Source: Polaribacter sp. MED152 (GTDB taxonomy: Bacteria > Bacteroidota > Bacteroidia > Flavobacteriales > Flavobacteriaceae). Taken from it: DNA of 64,000 nt. The position numbers and the translations under genes were made by a program. A model generated the notes under the pieces. The model was given only the letters and a program-made list of their open reading frames with translations. It ran no database searches and was not told the origin of the DNA. Shown here in pieces: positions 26,434 to 34,968 of the stretch; position 1 is the first letter of the stretch, and the number at the start of each line of letters is the position of its first letter. The stretch spans positions 1,994,501-2,058,500 of the forward strand of contig NC_020830.1 in NCBI RefSeq assembly GCF_000152945.2, read 5' to 3'.

Positions 26434-27465
26434 TTAGTAAAATCTAATTTTAGAAAGCTTAGAATCTCTATAATTAGATGGTGTTACTCCATATCTTTCT
26501 TTAAATGTTTTCGATAGATAACTATTGCTTCTTATACCCAACTCATGTGCAATTTCTGCCATAGACATTCTTGTAGTTTCCAATAGAATACGAGCTTGAT
26601 TTAATCTTTTATTTCTTGTAAAATCGTTTACAGAACACTTATAATAGGTTTGAAAAAGCTTTTGCAATTTACTTTCAGAAACAAAATTACGCCTTGCAAT
26701 TTCCTCGATAGTTGGTAAATTGTTTAGGTTGTTTACAATAAAATCAGAAATTTCTAAAACAGTATCTACTTCATCAGCAGCTAATTCATCTTCACAATCA
26801 TCACACTTTCTACCCATGTATTGCTCTAAAGTATTAGACAATAGAGTGTAGGTAATTCCCTCTTTATATAAAGATCCTATAAAACCTTCTTTAGAATTGG
26901 TTATGATTTTTTTTATTTGATCAAACTCTTCTGCACCAAAAGGATATGTATAAAAGAAAGGATTAATTGCTTTAACATCTCTTAAAAGCTCTGTTAAATC
27001 ATCACCCAAATCAAACTTAAAACTTTTTAATTTGTGTTCAAATAAGGTTCTGTTTAGTTCAATACTAAAAAAGTGAATGTTTTTTTCTTTCGGAATTTTA
27101 AATGTATGCACCTTTTCTATAGAGCTACCAATTATTGCTCCACTATATTTATTAATGCCTTCAAACTCACTTTCGTTATTAAATTTATGATAGAAAGTAT
27201 CACCTAAATTGAAGATAAATTTTAAGGGATTTACCTTATGTTTTTGCATTTTAATAATAAAATCCTCACTTAAATTATAGTCTGTATCTATAATACCTAA
27301 ACCAGATGCAAATTGAGTAGCTTCTATTTTTCCAGATCCAAATTCTTCAGGGACAGTTACTTTGGTATTGTTGTGTTCTTCCACATAAAGAGCGTGCATG
27401 CTCTTTGCCATTTCTTTAACAATTTCTTCTACAAAAAGGTCTTCAACAACTAGTTTTTGAGTCAT
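26434..27465 (-). CDS. AraC-family transcriptional regulator, architecture related to the neighbouring AraC-BLUF protein
   Basis: 343 residues. The C-terminal AraC helix-turn-helix pair spans 235-333 (LPTIEEIARRNFVSESKLQK, then SMAEIAHELGIRSNSYLSKTF, ending GVTPSNYRDSK). The N-terminal about 220 residues resemble those of the neighbour in length and in strand-rich layout (FIFNLGDTFYHKF, KNIHFFSIELNRTLF), but there is no BLUF domain. A CDDCEDE motif (Cys221, Cys224) in the linker could bind metal or react with thiols. It is tail-to-tail with the AraC-BLUF gene and divergent from the HupE-like gene. Confidence 0.9.
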   Translation of the reverse strand: MTQKLVVEDLFVEEIVKEMAKSMHALYVEEHNNTKVTVPEEFGSGKIEATQFASGLGIIDTDYNLSEDFIIKMQKHKVNPLKFIFNLGDTFYHKFNNESEFEGINKYSGAIIGSSIEKVHTFKIPKEKNIHFFSIELNRTLFEHKLKSFKFDLGDDLTELLRDVKAINPFFYTYPFGAEEFDQIKKIITNSKEGFIGSLYKEGITYTLLSNTLEQYMGRKCDDCEDELAADEVDTVLEISDFIVNNLNNLPTIEEIARRNFVSESKLQKLFQTYYKCSVNDFTRNKRLNQARILLETTRMSMAEIAHELGIRSNSYLSKTFKERYGVTPSNYRDSKLSKIRFY

Positions 27466-27487
27466 TTTTAAGGTCTAATTTAAAACG

Positions 27488-27582
27488 CAATATACGTTTT
27501 TCAATATACTTTTTAAACTAGGTGTAAGTTTTAAAAAAATAACCAGATTGCACTTTTACTTTTGTTGATTTCAATATATTTG
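27488..27582. promoter_or_regulatory. repeated CAATATA elements in the AraC/HupE divergent region
   Basis: CAATATAC occurs at 27488-27495 and 27502-27509, 14 bases apart in direct repeat. CAATATAT at 27572-27579 overlaps a perfect -7 box. The same CAATATA core occurs at 24942 before the AraC-BLUF gene. AraC-family proteins bind direct repeats, so these are operator candidates. Confidence 0.35.
27575..27582 (+). promoter_or_regulatory. TAnnTTTG -7 box for the HupE-like gene
   Basis: TATATTTG, 23 bases before the ATG at 27606. A second perfect box, TACTTTTG, lies at 27557-27564. Neither has a clear -33 partner, so two alternative starts are possible. Confidence 0.4.
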
Positions 27583-27605
27583 ATGCTCATAAAATAACTC
27601 TCCCT

Positions 27606-28187
27606 ATGAACGATTTTGTTTTGTATTTTAAAATGGGTTTAACCCATGTTTTAGATTTTGCTGCTTACGATCACATTTTATTTTTAATTGTATTGGCTGT
27701 TGTTTTTAGCTTTAGACAATGGCAAAAAGTATTATGGCTAGTTACGTTATTTACTATTGGGCATTCAATTACCTTAGCACTATCAGCATATAAAATAGTT
27801 CAATTTCCTATAGATATAATTGAGTTTTTAATACCATTAACCATTTTTATTACAGGGTTTATTAATGTTGTATTTATAAAAAATACAGGAGCAAAAAACG
27901 GTTCTTTAAACCTAATATTTGCTTTGTTTTTTGGCCTAATTCATGGTTTAGGTTTCTCTAATTATTTTAAAATGATGATTGGCCAAGAAGAAGACAAATT
28001 AATGCCACTTTTAGAATTTGCTTTAGGTATTGAAGCAGCACAAATTATAATTGTTTTAGGTATTTTAATACTAGGTGCTATTTTTCAAGGCCTTTTTAAA
28101 GTTTCTAAAAGAGATTGGGTTATGGTAACATCCTCTATTGTAATTGGTTTTGCTATTCAAATGATGATTGATAGAGTTTTCTGGTAG
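27606..28187 (+). CDS. HupE/UreJ-2-like membrane protein
   Basis: 193 residues with about six membrane helices. Family marks are MGLTHVLDFAAYDHILFL near the start, TIGHSITLALSA, FGLIHGLGFSNYF, and LEFALGIEAAQIIIV. The conserved histidines suggest metal-ion binding, and HupE/UreJ proteins are thought to act as nickel or cobalt permeases. No hydrogenase or urease genes are in the window, so the metal is not assigned. It is divergent from the AraC regulator, whose repeated CAATATA motif lies in the shared promoter region. Confidence 0.8.
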   Translation: MNDFVLYFKMGLTHVLDFAAYDHILFLIVLAVVFSFRQWQKVLWLVTLFTIGHSITLALSAYKIVQFPIDIIEFLIPLTIFITGFINVVFIKNTGAKNGSLNLIFALFFGLIHGLGFSNYFKMMIGQEEDKLMPLLEFALGIEAAQIIIVLGILILGAIFQGLFKVSKRDWVMVTSSIVIGFAIQMMIDRVFW

Positions 28188-28245
28188 ATTAAAAATTGTC
28201 TTATAATTAACGTTCAGTTTCTGTAAATCTCATTATTTTCGTGAT

Positions 28246-28671
28246 ATGACAGAAAAGAAACAATTAAAATATGATAAAGCCTATTTAAGAATGGCTTTAG
28301 AATGGGGTAAACTGTCTCATTGCAAACGCAAACAAGTAGGTGCCTTAATTGTAAAAGATAGAATGATAATTTCAGATGGCTTCAATGGAACTCCTACTGG
28401 TTTCGATAATTGTTGTGAAGACGAAAATGGCGCAACAAAATGGGAAGTTTTGCATGCAGAAGCCAATGCTATTTTAAAAGTAGCTTCCTCTACACAATCT
28501 GCTAAAAATGCAACCTTATATATTACACTATCACCTTGTACACAATGCAGTAAATTAATTCATCAAGCAGGTATTAAAAGGGTTGTTTATGCAAATGCCT
28601 ATAAAGATCCTTCAGGCTTAGATTTCTTAAAAAAGGCTGGTGTTTCATTAACCTATTTGCCTTATGAATAA
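28246..28671 (+). CDS. deoxycytidylate (dCMP) deaminase, ComEB type
   Basis: 141-residue zinc deaminase that converts dCMP to dUMP for thymidylate synthesis. The zinc and catalytic residues are His70-Ala-Glu72 (LHAEANAI) and Pro97-Cys98-x2-Cys101 (SPCTQC). GALIVKDRMIISDGFNGTPTG is the nucleotide-binding start of the family (core ISDGFNGTP). It overlaps the S41 peptidase gene by eight bases and is probably co-transcribed with it, as is usual in this family of bacteria. Confidence 0.92.
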   Translation: MTEKKQLKYDKAYLRMALEWGKLSHCKRKQVGALIVKDRMIISDGFNGTPTGFDNCCEDENGATKWEVLHAEANAILKVASSTQSAKNATLYITLSPCTQCSKLIHQAGIKRVVYANAYKDPSGLDFLKKAGVSLTYLPYE

Positions 28672-30235
28672 AAATAACTTACCAATATATTTTGCAATTG
28701 CTTTGGTTCTTGGAATACTAATTGGTGTATTTTTTGGAGGAGATGCAAAAGACTTATTATCATTTTCGGAAGGAAACAAACAAGAGCAAAAAATAAAAAA
28801 ACTCATCAATTTCATAGAAAAAGACTATGTAGATGATGTAAATACAGATGATTTATTAGATGGAGCTATAACTCAAATGTTGGGCAAATTAGACCCACAT
28901 TCTGTGTACATACCAAAAGAAAATTTGCAGGCAGTTACAGAAAGCATGCAAGGTAATTTTGTGGGTATTGGTGTACAGTTTAGAATGATAAAAGATTCTA
29001 TTACAGTAATTCAACCTATTAAAGGAGGCCCAAGTATAAAAGCTGGTATAAAAGCTGGAGACCGAATTCTAATGGCTAATTCAGACACTTTATTTGGTAA
29101 AAATCTTAGAACTGGTTCTGTACCAAAATACTTAAAAGGAAAACCAAATACAGATGTTTCTTTGCAAGTTTATAGAAAAAGCAACGATTCACTTTTCAAT
29201 GTAAACATCACCAGAGGAAAAGTAAACATTAAAAGTGTAGATTTGGCCTATATGATTAACGATTCTGTGGGATACATCAAGTTAGATCGTTTTGCAAGAA
29301 ATACCTACACCGAATTTAAAACCTCTTTAAACCAGTTAAAAAAGAAAGGAATGACCGATCTTGTTTTAGACCTTAGAGGAAATGGAGGTGGTTTCATAGA
29401 AATAGCAAACAGAATAATAGATGAGTTTTTAGAAAGTGATAAACTCATGGTATTTACAAAAGACAATAAAGAACAGGTAGAAAATTTTTATGCAACTTCT
29501 ATGGGTGCTTTTGAAAATGGTGGTTTATATGTTTTAATAGATGAAAACTCAGCATCAGCCTCAGAAATTGTAGCAGGGGCTTTACAAGATAATGATAAAG
29601 GTACCATTATTGGTAGAAGGTCTTTTGGTAAAGGTTTAGTGCAAATAGAAATGGATTTAGGTGATGGTTCTGCAGTTCGTTTAACCACTGCAAGGTATTA
29701 CACACCAACTGGTAGATCTATACAAAAACCGTATTCTGGCAATGGTAATAAGAGTTATTTTAAAGATTATCAGCAACGAGTTTTAAGTGGAGAATTGTTA
29801 AGTAAAGACAGTATTAAAGTAGTAGATTCTTTGCAATACAAAACACCAAAAGGTAAAATCGTTTATGGTGGAGGAGGAATTATACCCGATGTTTTTGTAG
29901 CAATAGATACAACCTCTAGAATGACTAATTTCTACTTTAACACCATCAATAATTTTGCTTTTGATTATGTAGATGAAAATAGAAAAGAATTAAATGAATG
30001 GACTATTGATGCTTTTGTGCAAGAATTTGATGCCAATGATGAAGTTTATGAAAGTTATTTATCATCCATAAAAGACAAAGTAACTCCCTCTTTTAGAACA
30101 GAACAAACCATAAAACCCTATTTAAAAGCATCTATAGCAAACGTACTTTTTGGCGATGTTGGTTTTTACAGAATTATGCATCAAGATGATAAAATGCTAC
30201 AAAAAGTCTTGGAGTTGGAAAGTAAAAAGGAATAG
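28664..30235 (+). CDS. C-terminal processing peptidase, S41 family
   Basis: 523-residue periplasmic protease anchored by one N-terminal membrane helix (7-25). A PDZ domain is at about 85-175 (FVGIGVQFRMIKDSITVIQP, GGPSIKAGIKAGDRIL). The S41 catalytic domain has the dyad Ser298 in NSASASEIVAGALQD and Lys323 in GRRSFGKGLVQ, 25 residues apart as in known CTPs. LDLRGNGGG supports oxyanion geometry. The about 100-residue C-terminal extension is common in Bacteroidota. It probably trims or degrades envelope proteins. It overlaps the dCMP deaminase gene and precedes lpxH by 15 bases. Confidence 0.94.
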   Translation: MNKNNLPIYFAIALVLGILIGVFFGGDAKDLLSFSEGNKQEQKIKKLINFIEKDYVDDVNTDDLLDGAITQMLGKLDPHSVYIPKENLQAVTESMQGNFVGIGVQFRMIKDSITVIQPIKGGPSIKAGIKAGDRILMANSDTLFGKNLRTGSVPKYLKGKPNTDVSLQVYRKSNDSLFNVNITRGKVNIKSVDLAYMINDSVGYIKLDRFARNTYTEFKTSLNQLKKKGMTDLVLDLRGNGGGFIEIANRIIDEFLESDKLMVFTKDNKEQVENFYATSMGAFENGGLYVLIDENSASASEIVAGALQDNDKGTIIGRRSFGKGLVQIEMDLGDGSAVRLTTARYYTPTGRSIQKPYSGNGNKSYFKDYQQRVLSGELLSKDSIKVVDSLQYKTPKGKIVYGGGGIIPDVFVAIDTTSRMTNFYFNTINNFAFDYVDENRKELNEWTIDAFVQEFDANDEVYESYLSSIKDKVTPSFRTEQTIKPYLKASIANVLFGDVGFYRIMHQDDKMLQKVLELESKKE

Positions 30236-30250
30236 CTTTTCTTTGTAAGA

Positions 30251-31015
30251 ATGATTTCTATAACAACATCAAAAAATAAGAAAGTTTACTTTGCTTCAGA
30301 TCAGCATTTAGGAGCACCAACAACAGCTTTAAGTTTGCCTCGCGAAAAGAAGTTTGTAGCTTGGTTAAATGAAATAAAAGATAGTGCAGAAGCTATTTTT
30401 TTGATGGGTGATTTGTTCGATTTTTGGTTCGAATATAAAACAGTAGTACCAAAAGGGTTTGTGCGTGTATTAGGAAAGCTAGCAGAAATTTCAGATGCTG
30501 GCACACCCATTTATTTCTTTGTAGGTAATCATGATTTATGGATGAAAGATTACTTTAAAGAAGAATTAAACATTACTGTTTATCATAAGCCACAAGAATT
30601 TTTAATCAATAATAAAAAGTTTTATATTGGTCATGGAGATGGTTTAGGACCTGGAGATAAAGGGTATAAGCGAATGAAAAAAGTATTCACTTTTCCTTTA
30701 TTTAAATGGATGTTTCAATGGCTTCATCCAGATTTGGGTGTTAAATTAGGGCAATACATGTCTGTAAAAAACAAAATGATTTCTGGTGATGAAGATGCAA
30801 AGTATTTAGGAGATGACAATGAATGGTTAGTGCAGTATTGCAAAAGAAAATTAACTCAAAATCATTACGATTATTTTGTATTTGGGCATAGGCACTTACC
30901 TTTAGAAATAAAATTACAAGAAAACAGCAAATACATAAATCTTGGAGATTGGATACAATATTTTACATTTGGTGCTTTCGATTCAGCTACATTTCGTTTA
31001 GAAAAATTTAACTGA
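30251..31015 (+). CDS. lpxH: UDP-2,3-diacylglucosamine diphosphatase (LpxH-type)
   Basis: 254-residue calcineurin-like metallophosphoesterase. Metal motifs are in order: FASDQHLG (Asp17, His19), MGDLFDFWFE (Asp54), GNHDLW (Asn93, His94), IGHGDGLGPGD (His128), and FGHRHLP near the C-terminus. This set, with the GDGLGPGDKGY segment, marks the LpxH group, which makes lipid X in lipid A synthesis, a peripheral membrane reaction. Related phosphoesterases without this role cannot be fully ruled out. It is last in the three-gene run with dCMP deaminase and the S41 peptidase. Confidence 0.85.
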   Translation: MISITTSKNKKVYFASDQHLGAPTTALSLPREKKFVAWLNEIKDSAEAIFLMGDLFDFWFEYKTVVPKGFVRVLGKLAEISDAGTPIYFFVGNHDLWMKDYFKEELNITVYHKPQEFLINNKKFYIGHGDGLGPGDKGYKRMKKVFTFPLFKWMFQWLHPDLGVKLGQYMSVKNKMISGDEDAKYLGDDNEWLVQYCKRKLTQNHYDYFVFGHRHLPLEIKLQENSKYINLGDWIQYFTFGAFDSATFRLEKFN

Positions 31016-31087
31016 AAGCCCTGTCATTACTAATAAATTGGCCAAAATCTTTAACCTTGTTTTAACAGATAAATTTTGTTAAAATTG

Positions 31088-31095
31088 TAGTTTTG
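31088..31095 (+). promoter_or_regulatory. TAnnTTTG -7 box of the moxR/bat operon
   Basis: TAGTTTTG, 39 bases before the ATG at 31134. Candidate -33 TTG triplets are not at a clean distance. Confidence 0.4.
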
Positions 31096-31133
31096 TTTTT
31101 CAGAAAAAATTAATAATCAATTCGTATACTATA

Positions 31134-32123
31134 ATGGACGTAGATGTTAGAGCAATTAACGAGAAAATAGAAAGAGAAAGTGCTTTCATAGACATTCTTA
31201 CTTTAGAAATGAATAAAGTAATTGTGGGTCAAAAACAAATGATAGAAAGTTTGTTAATTGGTTTGTTAGGTAATGGTCATATTCTTTTAGAAGGTGTGCC
31301 TGGTTTAGCAAAAACTTTAGCTATTAATACACTATCTAAAGCTGTACAAGGCTCTTTTAGTAGAGTACAATTTACGCCAGATTTATTACCTGCAGATGTT
31401 GTTGGTACCATGATTTATAATATGAAAGAGAATGATTTTTCTATTAAAAAAGGACCAATATTCGCAAATTTTGTCTTAGCAGATGAAATTAACAGAGCAC
31501 CTGCAAAAGTGCAGTCTGCTTTATTAGAAGCCATGCAAGAGCGCCAAATTACTATTGGAGATACTACTTTTAAATTAGATGAACCATTTTTAGTAATGGC
31601 AACTCAGAATCCAGTAGAGCAAGAAGGTACTTATCCTTTACCAGAAGCACAAGTAGATAGATTTATGCTAAAGGTGGTTATAGATTATCCAAAAATTCAA
31701 GATGAGCAAGTTATTATGCGTCAGAATTTGAGTGGAGGTTTTTCTAAAGTAAACCCTGTAATTTCAGTAGAGCAAATTAACAGAGCAAGAGAAGTTGTGA
31801 ATGAGGTGTATATGGATGAGAAAATAGAAAAGTACATTTTAGATATCATCTTTGCAACACGTTACCCAGAAAAATACAACCTACCAAATTTAAAAGATTT
31901 AATAAGTTTTGGAGCATCACCAAGAGGTAGTATCAACCTAGCAAAAGCTGCTAAATGTTATGCCTTTATTAAAAGAAGAGGTTATGTAATTCCAGAAGAT
32001 GTTAGAGCTGTTGTAGGCGATGTTTTACGTCATAGAATTGGTATTACTTACGAAGCAGAAGCAGAAAATGTAACCTCAGTAGAAATCATCAATCAAATTA
32101 TTAACGAAGTAGAAGTACCTTAG
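31134..32123 (+). CDS. MoxR-type AAA+ ATPase
   Basis: 329 residues, AAA_3/AAA_lid module. Walker A is GVPGLAKT (54-61), Walker B is VLADEIN (114-120), and sensor-1 is in MATQNPVEQEGTYPLPEAQ. MoxR ATPases work with VWA proteins to activate or assemble cofactor-bearing complexes. In this operon it is the first gene of the Bat aerotolerance set described in Bacteroides and other Bacteroidota. A repeat element lies between it and the DUF58 gene. Confidence 0.95.
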   Translation: MDVDVRAINEKIERESAFIDILTLEMNKVIVGQKQMIESLLIGLLGNGHILLEGVPGLAKTLAINTLSKAVQGSFSRVQFTPDLLPADVVGTMIYNMKENDFSIKKGPIFANFVLADEINRAPAKVQSALLEAMQERQITIGDTTFKLDEPFLVMATQNPVEQEGTYPLPEAQVDRFMLKVVIDYPKIQDEQVIMRQNLSGGFSKVNPVISVEQINRAREVVNEVYMDEKIEKYILDIIFATRYPEKYNLPNLKDLISFGASPRGSINLAKAAKCYAFIKRRGYVIPEDVRAVVGDVLRHRIGITYEAEAENVTSVEIINQIINEVEVP

Positions 32124-32125
32124 AA

Positions 32126-32174
32126 TTAGCTCTTAGCGTTTAGCAAAAATCAAAAAAGCAAAAAGCCAATAGCT
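32126..32174. repeat. intergenic TTAGC triplet and AAAAGCCAATAGCT element
   Basis: TTAGC occurs three times with seven-base spacing (32126, 32133, 32140). AAAAGCCAATAGCT (32161-32174) matches 13 of 14 bases with the inverted element at 12371-12384. It is in the 58-base moxR-DUF58 gap, in a place where an operon would normally have no spacer. Confidence 0.45.
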
Positions 32175-32181
32175 TATAAAA

Positions 32182-33051
32182 ATGGATACAAAAGAAATAC
32201 TTAAGAAAGTTCGTAAAATAGAAATTAAGACAAAACGTTTGTCTAATGATATTTTTGGAGGTGAATACCATTCATCTTTTAAAGGACGAGGTATGACTTT
32301 TTCTGAAGTTCGTCAATACCAGTTTGGAGATGATGTTAGAACCATAGATTGGAATGTTACAGCACGTTATAACGAACCTTATGTAAAGGTTTTTGAAGAA
32401 GAACGTGAGTTAACCATGCTATTAATGGTAGATGTTTCAGGGTCAGAATTTTTTGGTACAACCAATCAATTTAAAAAAGACACCATTACAGAAATTGCTG
32501 CAACACTAGCCTTTTCTGCAACTCAAAACAATGATAAAGTTGGTTTGGTTTTATTTTCCGATGATATAGAGCTATACATTCCTCCTAAAAAAGGAAAAAG
32601 TCATGTTCTTAGAATCATTAGAGAATTAATTGAGTTTAAGCCTAAAAGTAAAAAAACCAATATTTCAGTAGCCTTAAAGTTTTTATCTAGTGTTTTAAAG
32701 AAAAGAGCAATTGTTTTTATGTTATCAGATTTTATGGATGATGATTACGAAAAAACGGCAAAGATTGCTGCCAAGAAACACGATTTAACAGGCATAAGAG
32801 TGTATGACAAACACGATGAAGAAATTCCGAATTTAGGAATGGTACCAATGTTAGATTCAGAAACAGGTACAATACAGTATGTAAATACATCATCTAAAAC
32901 AACCAGAAATAACTATAAAGCAAACGCTTTAAGATTAACAGATTATTACACCAATACTTTTCAAAGAAGTGGTGCAGGTACTATTAACACTAGGGTTGAT
33001 GAAAGTTATGTAAAAAAGTTATTGGGATATTTTAAACATAAAGGAAGATAG
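32182..33051 (+). CDS. DUF58 domain protein of the Bat operon
   Basis: 289-residue DUF58 protein. The conserved block GDDVRTIDWNVTARYNEPYVK is near residues 50-70, followed by a VWA-like fold with LLMVDVSGSEFFG (D-x-S-G-S metal site). It lacks membrane segments. In the order moxR-DUF58-bat it is thought to act as an adaptor for the ATPase on the cytoplasmic side. It ends eight bases before the next gene. Confidence 0.92.
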   Translation: MDTKEILKKVRKIEIKTKRLSNDIFGGEYHSSFKGRGMTFSEVRQYQFGDDVRTIDWNVTARYNEPYVKVFEEERELTMLLMVDVSGSEFFGTTNQFKKDTITEIAATLAFSATQNNDKVGLVLFSDDIELYIPPKKGKSHVLRIIRELIEFKPKSKKTNISVALKFLSSVLKKRAIVFMLSDFMDDDYEKTAKIAAKKHDLTGIRVYDKHDEEIPNLGMVPMLDSETGTIQYVNTSSKTTRNNYKANALRLTDYYTNTFQRSGAGTINTRVDESYVKKLLGYFKHKGR

Positions 33052-33059
33052 TTTAGAGC

Positions 33060-33974
33060 ATGAAAAAACACATTTTATATATTTTTTTATGGATATCTGC
33101 CATTGGTTTTTCACAAACCTCAATGGTAAGTGCAGATATAGAAACCTCTAATATTAGAATTGGTGAACAGTTTAGTTACAAAATTGTAATTAATGAAACC
33201 GAAAACGTAATTTTGCCTAAGTTAGAACTTCAAGGTTTAGAAGTTATCGATTCTGCTAAGGTTGATACTATCAACAACAAGTTAATTCAAAAGTATATTT
33301 TAACAGGTTTCGATAGTGGAGCATATTACATTCCACAGCAACAAATATTCATTAAAAACCAAGCATACTTAACAGATTCTTTATTAATAAATGTAGCTAC
33401 AGTAGCTGTAGACACAACTCAAATAAAGAAATACCCAATTAAATCCATTAAAAAAGAACCTTTTGTTTTTGATGATTTTAAAATATACATCTACCTTTTA
33501 ATTGCTGCCTTACTAATTATAGGTTTCTGGATTTACTGGTTTGTTATTAGAAAAAGAAAAACACAAGAGGAAGAGCCAACTTACAGAGCATTGCCTCCAT
33601 ATGAAGAGGCTATGTATAGGCTGAATGAGTTAGATGAAAAATTGCTTTGGCAGAATAACAAAACCAAACAATATTATAGTGAGTTAACAGAAATTATTCG
33701 TGGTTATATAGAGCGTGAACTTAAAGTACCTGCTTTAGAAAAAACATCAGATGAAATTATAGAAACTTTAAAAGATTTTTACGATGCTAAAACCATTAGA
33801 ACATCACAAGCAACAATTCAAAAGTTAAAAGAGCTATTCCAAGAAGCAGATTTAGTAAAATTTGCAAAATCGAAACCTTTAGCTTTAGAAATTGAAGAAG
33901 ACAGAAAAGATGCAGAAGCTATTGTTGGCGACTTAAAACCTAAAATTATTAGCAAAGATGATGAATTGGAGTAA
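33060..33974 (+). CDS. membrane-anchored protein of the Bat operon, mini-BatD-like
   Basis: 304 residues: signal peptide (1-19, ends IGFSQ), a beta-rich outer part (about 20-135) with IRIGEQFSYKIVINET, one membrane helix at about 143-163, and a cytoplasmic helical domain (about 185-300). The layout resembles a short BatD, whose outer part begins with a similar sandwich and whose cytoplasmic part has a similar YYSELTEIIRGYIERELKV-like helix. The function is unknown. Its stop overlaps the start of batA by 17 bases, suggesting translational coupling. Confidence 0.75.
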   Translation: MKKHILYIFLWISAIGFSQTSMVSADIETSNIRIGEQFSYKIVINETENVILPKLELQGLEVIDSAKVDTINNKLIQKYILTGFDSGAYYIPQQQIFIKNQAYLTDSLLINVATVAVDTTQIKKYPIKSIKKEPFVFDDFKIYIYLLIAALLIIGFWIYWFVIRKRKTQEEEPTYRALPPYEEAMYRLNELDEKLLWQNNKTKQYYSELTEIIRGYIERELKVPALEKTSDEIIETLKDFYDAKTIRTSQATIQKLKELFQEADLVKFAKSKPLALEIEEDRKDAEAIVGDLKPKIISKDDELE

Positions 33975-34968
33975 TTTTGAGTTTCTAAACCCAGAGTTTT
34001 TATGGTTGCTAATTCTAATTCCGCTATTAGCATTATGGTACTTTTTTGTACGCAAAAAAGATGCTGCAGTATTAACAGTGCCAAGTATAAAAGGCTTTAA
34101 AACCAAAGCCTCTTTCTTAGCGAAGTTAAAGCCAATTTTATATGTTTTTAGATTATTGGCCTTAGCAGCAATAATTGTTGCACTTGCAAGACCTAGAAAT
34201 GTATCTGTAAGCAAAAGAACTAAAACAAATAGAGGAATAGATATTGTTATGGCTATAGATGTTTCTGCAAGTATGTTGGCTAGAGATTTAAAGCCAAACA
34301 GACTAGAAGCTTTAAAAAAGGTAGCCGTAGATTTTGTAGATAGAAGACCAAATGATAGAATTGGTATCGTAGTTTATGCAGGAGAAAGTTTTACGCAAAC
34401 ACCAATTACTAGTGATAAAACCATTGTAAAAAGAACCATAAATCGTTTGCAATGGGGTCAATTAGAAGGTGGTACTGCAATTGGTATGGGTTTAGGTTCT
34501 AGGGTTAATAGATTAAAAGATAGTAAAGCCAAAAGCAAGGTTATTATTTTACTTACAGATGGTGTAAATAATGCAGGGAATATAGACCCTACAACAGCAA
34601 CAGAATTAGCAAAAGAATTGGGCATTAAAGTTTATACAATTGGTATTGGTACAAATGGAATGGCCGACTTTCCTTGGAGTAAAGACCCAAGAACAGGAAT
34701 GTTAAACTTTAGAAAGCAACAAGTGCAAATAGATGAAGATTTGCTGAAAAATATTGCAGAAGAAACACAAGGGAAATACTTTAGAGCTACAGACAATACA
34801 TCATTAAAAGAAATCTATGATGAAATTGATGCTTTAGAAAAAACAAAAATTGAAGAATTCAAATACTATAACTATCAAGAAATGTATAGAGATTTGGTAT
34901 TCTTGGCCTTAGGTTTATTGATTTTAGAATTTTTATTAAGAAACACATTATTTAAGAGTTTTATTTAA
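33958..34968 (+). CDS. batA: aerotolerance VWA protein BatA
   Basis: 336 residues with two N-terminal membrane helices (about 10-30 and 60-78), a periplasmic von Willebrand A domain, and one C-terminal helix. The metal-ion site D101-x-S103-x-S105 is intact (MAIDVSASML), and ITSDKTIVKRTINRLQWG follows the usual pattern. BatA and BatB form a membrane complex with the other Bat proteins; in Bacteroides they help tolerance to oxygen. It starts 17 bases inside the preceding gene and ends immediately before batB. Confidence 0.93.
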   Translation: MMNWSNFEFLNPEFLWLLILIPLLALWYFFVRKKDAAVLTVPSIKGFKTKASFLAKLKPILYVFRLLALAAIIVALARPRNVSVSKRTKTNRGIDIVMAIDVSASMLARDLKPNRLEALKKVAVDFVDRRPNDRIGIVVYAGESFTQTPITSDKTIVKRTINRLQWGQLEGGTAIGMGLGSRVNRLKDSKAKSKVIILLTDGVNNAGNIDPTTATELAKELGIKVYTIGIGTNGMADFPWSKDPRTGMLNFRKQQVQIDEDLLKNIAEETQGKYFRATDNTSLKEIYDEIDALEKTKIEEFKYYNYQEMYRDLVFLALGLLILEFLLRNTLFKSFI

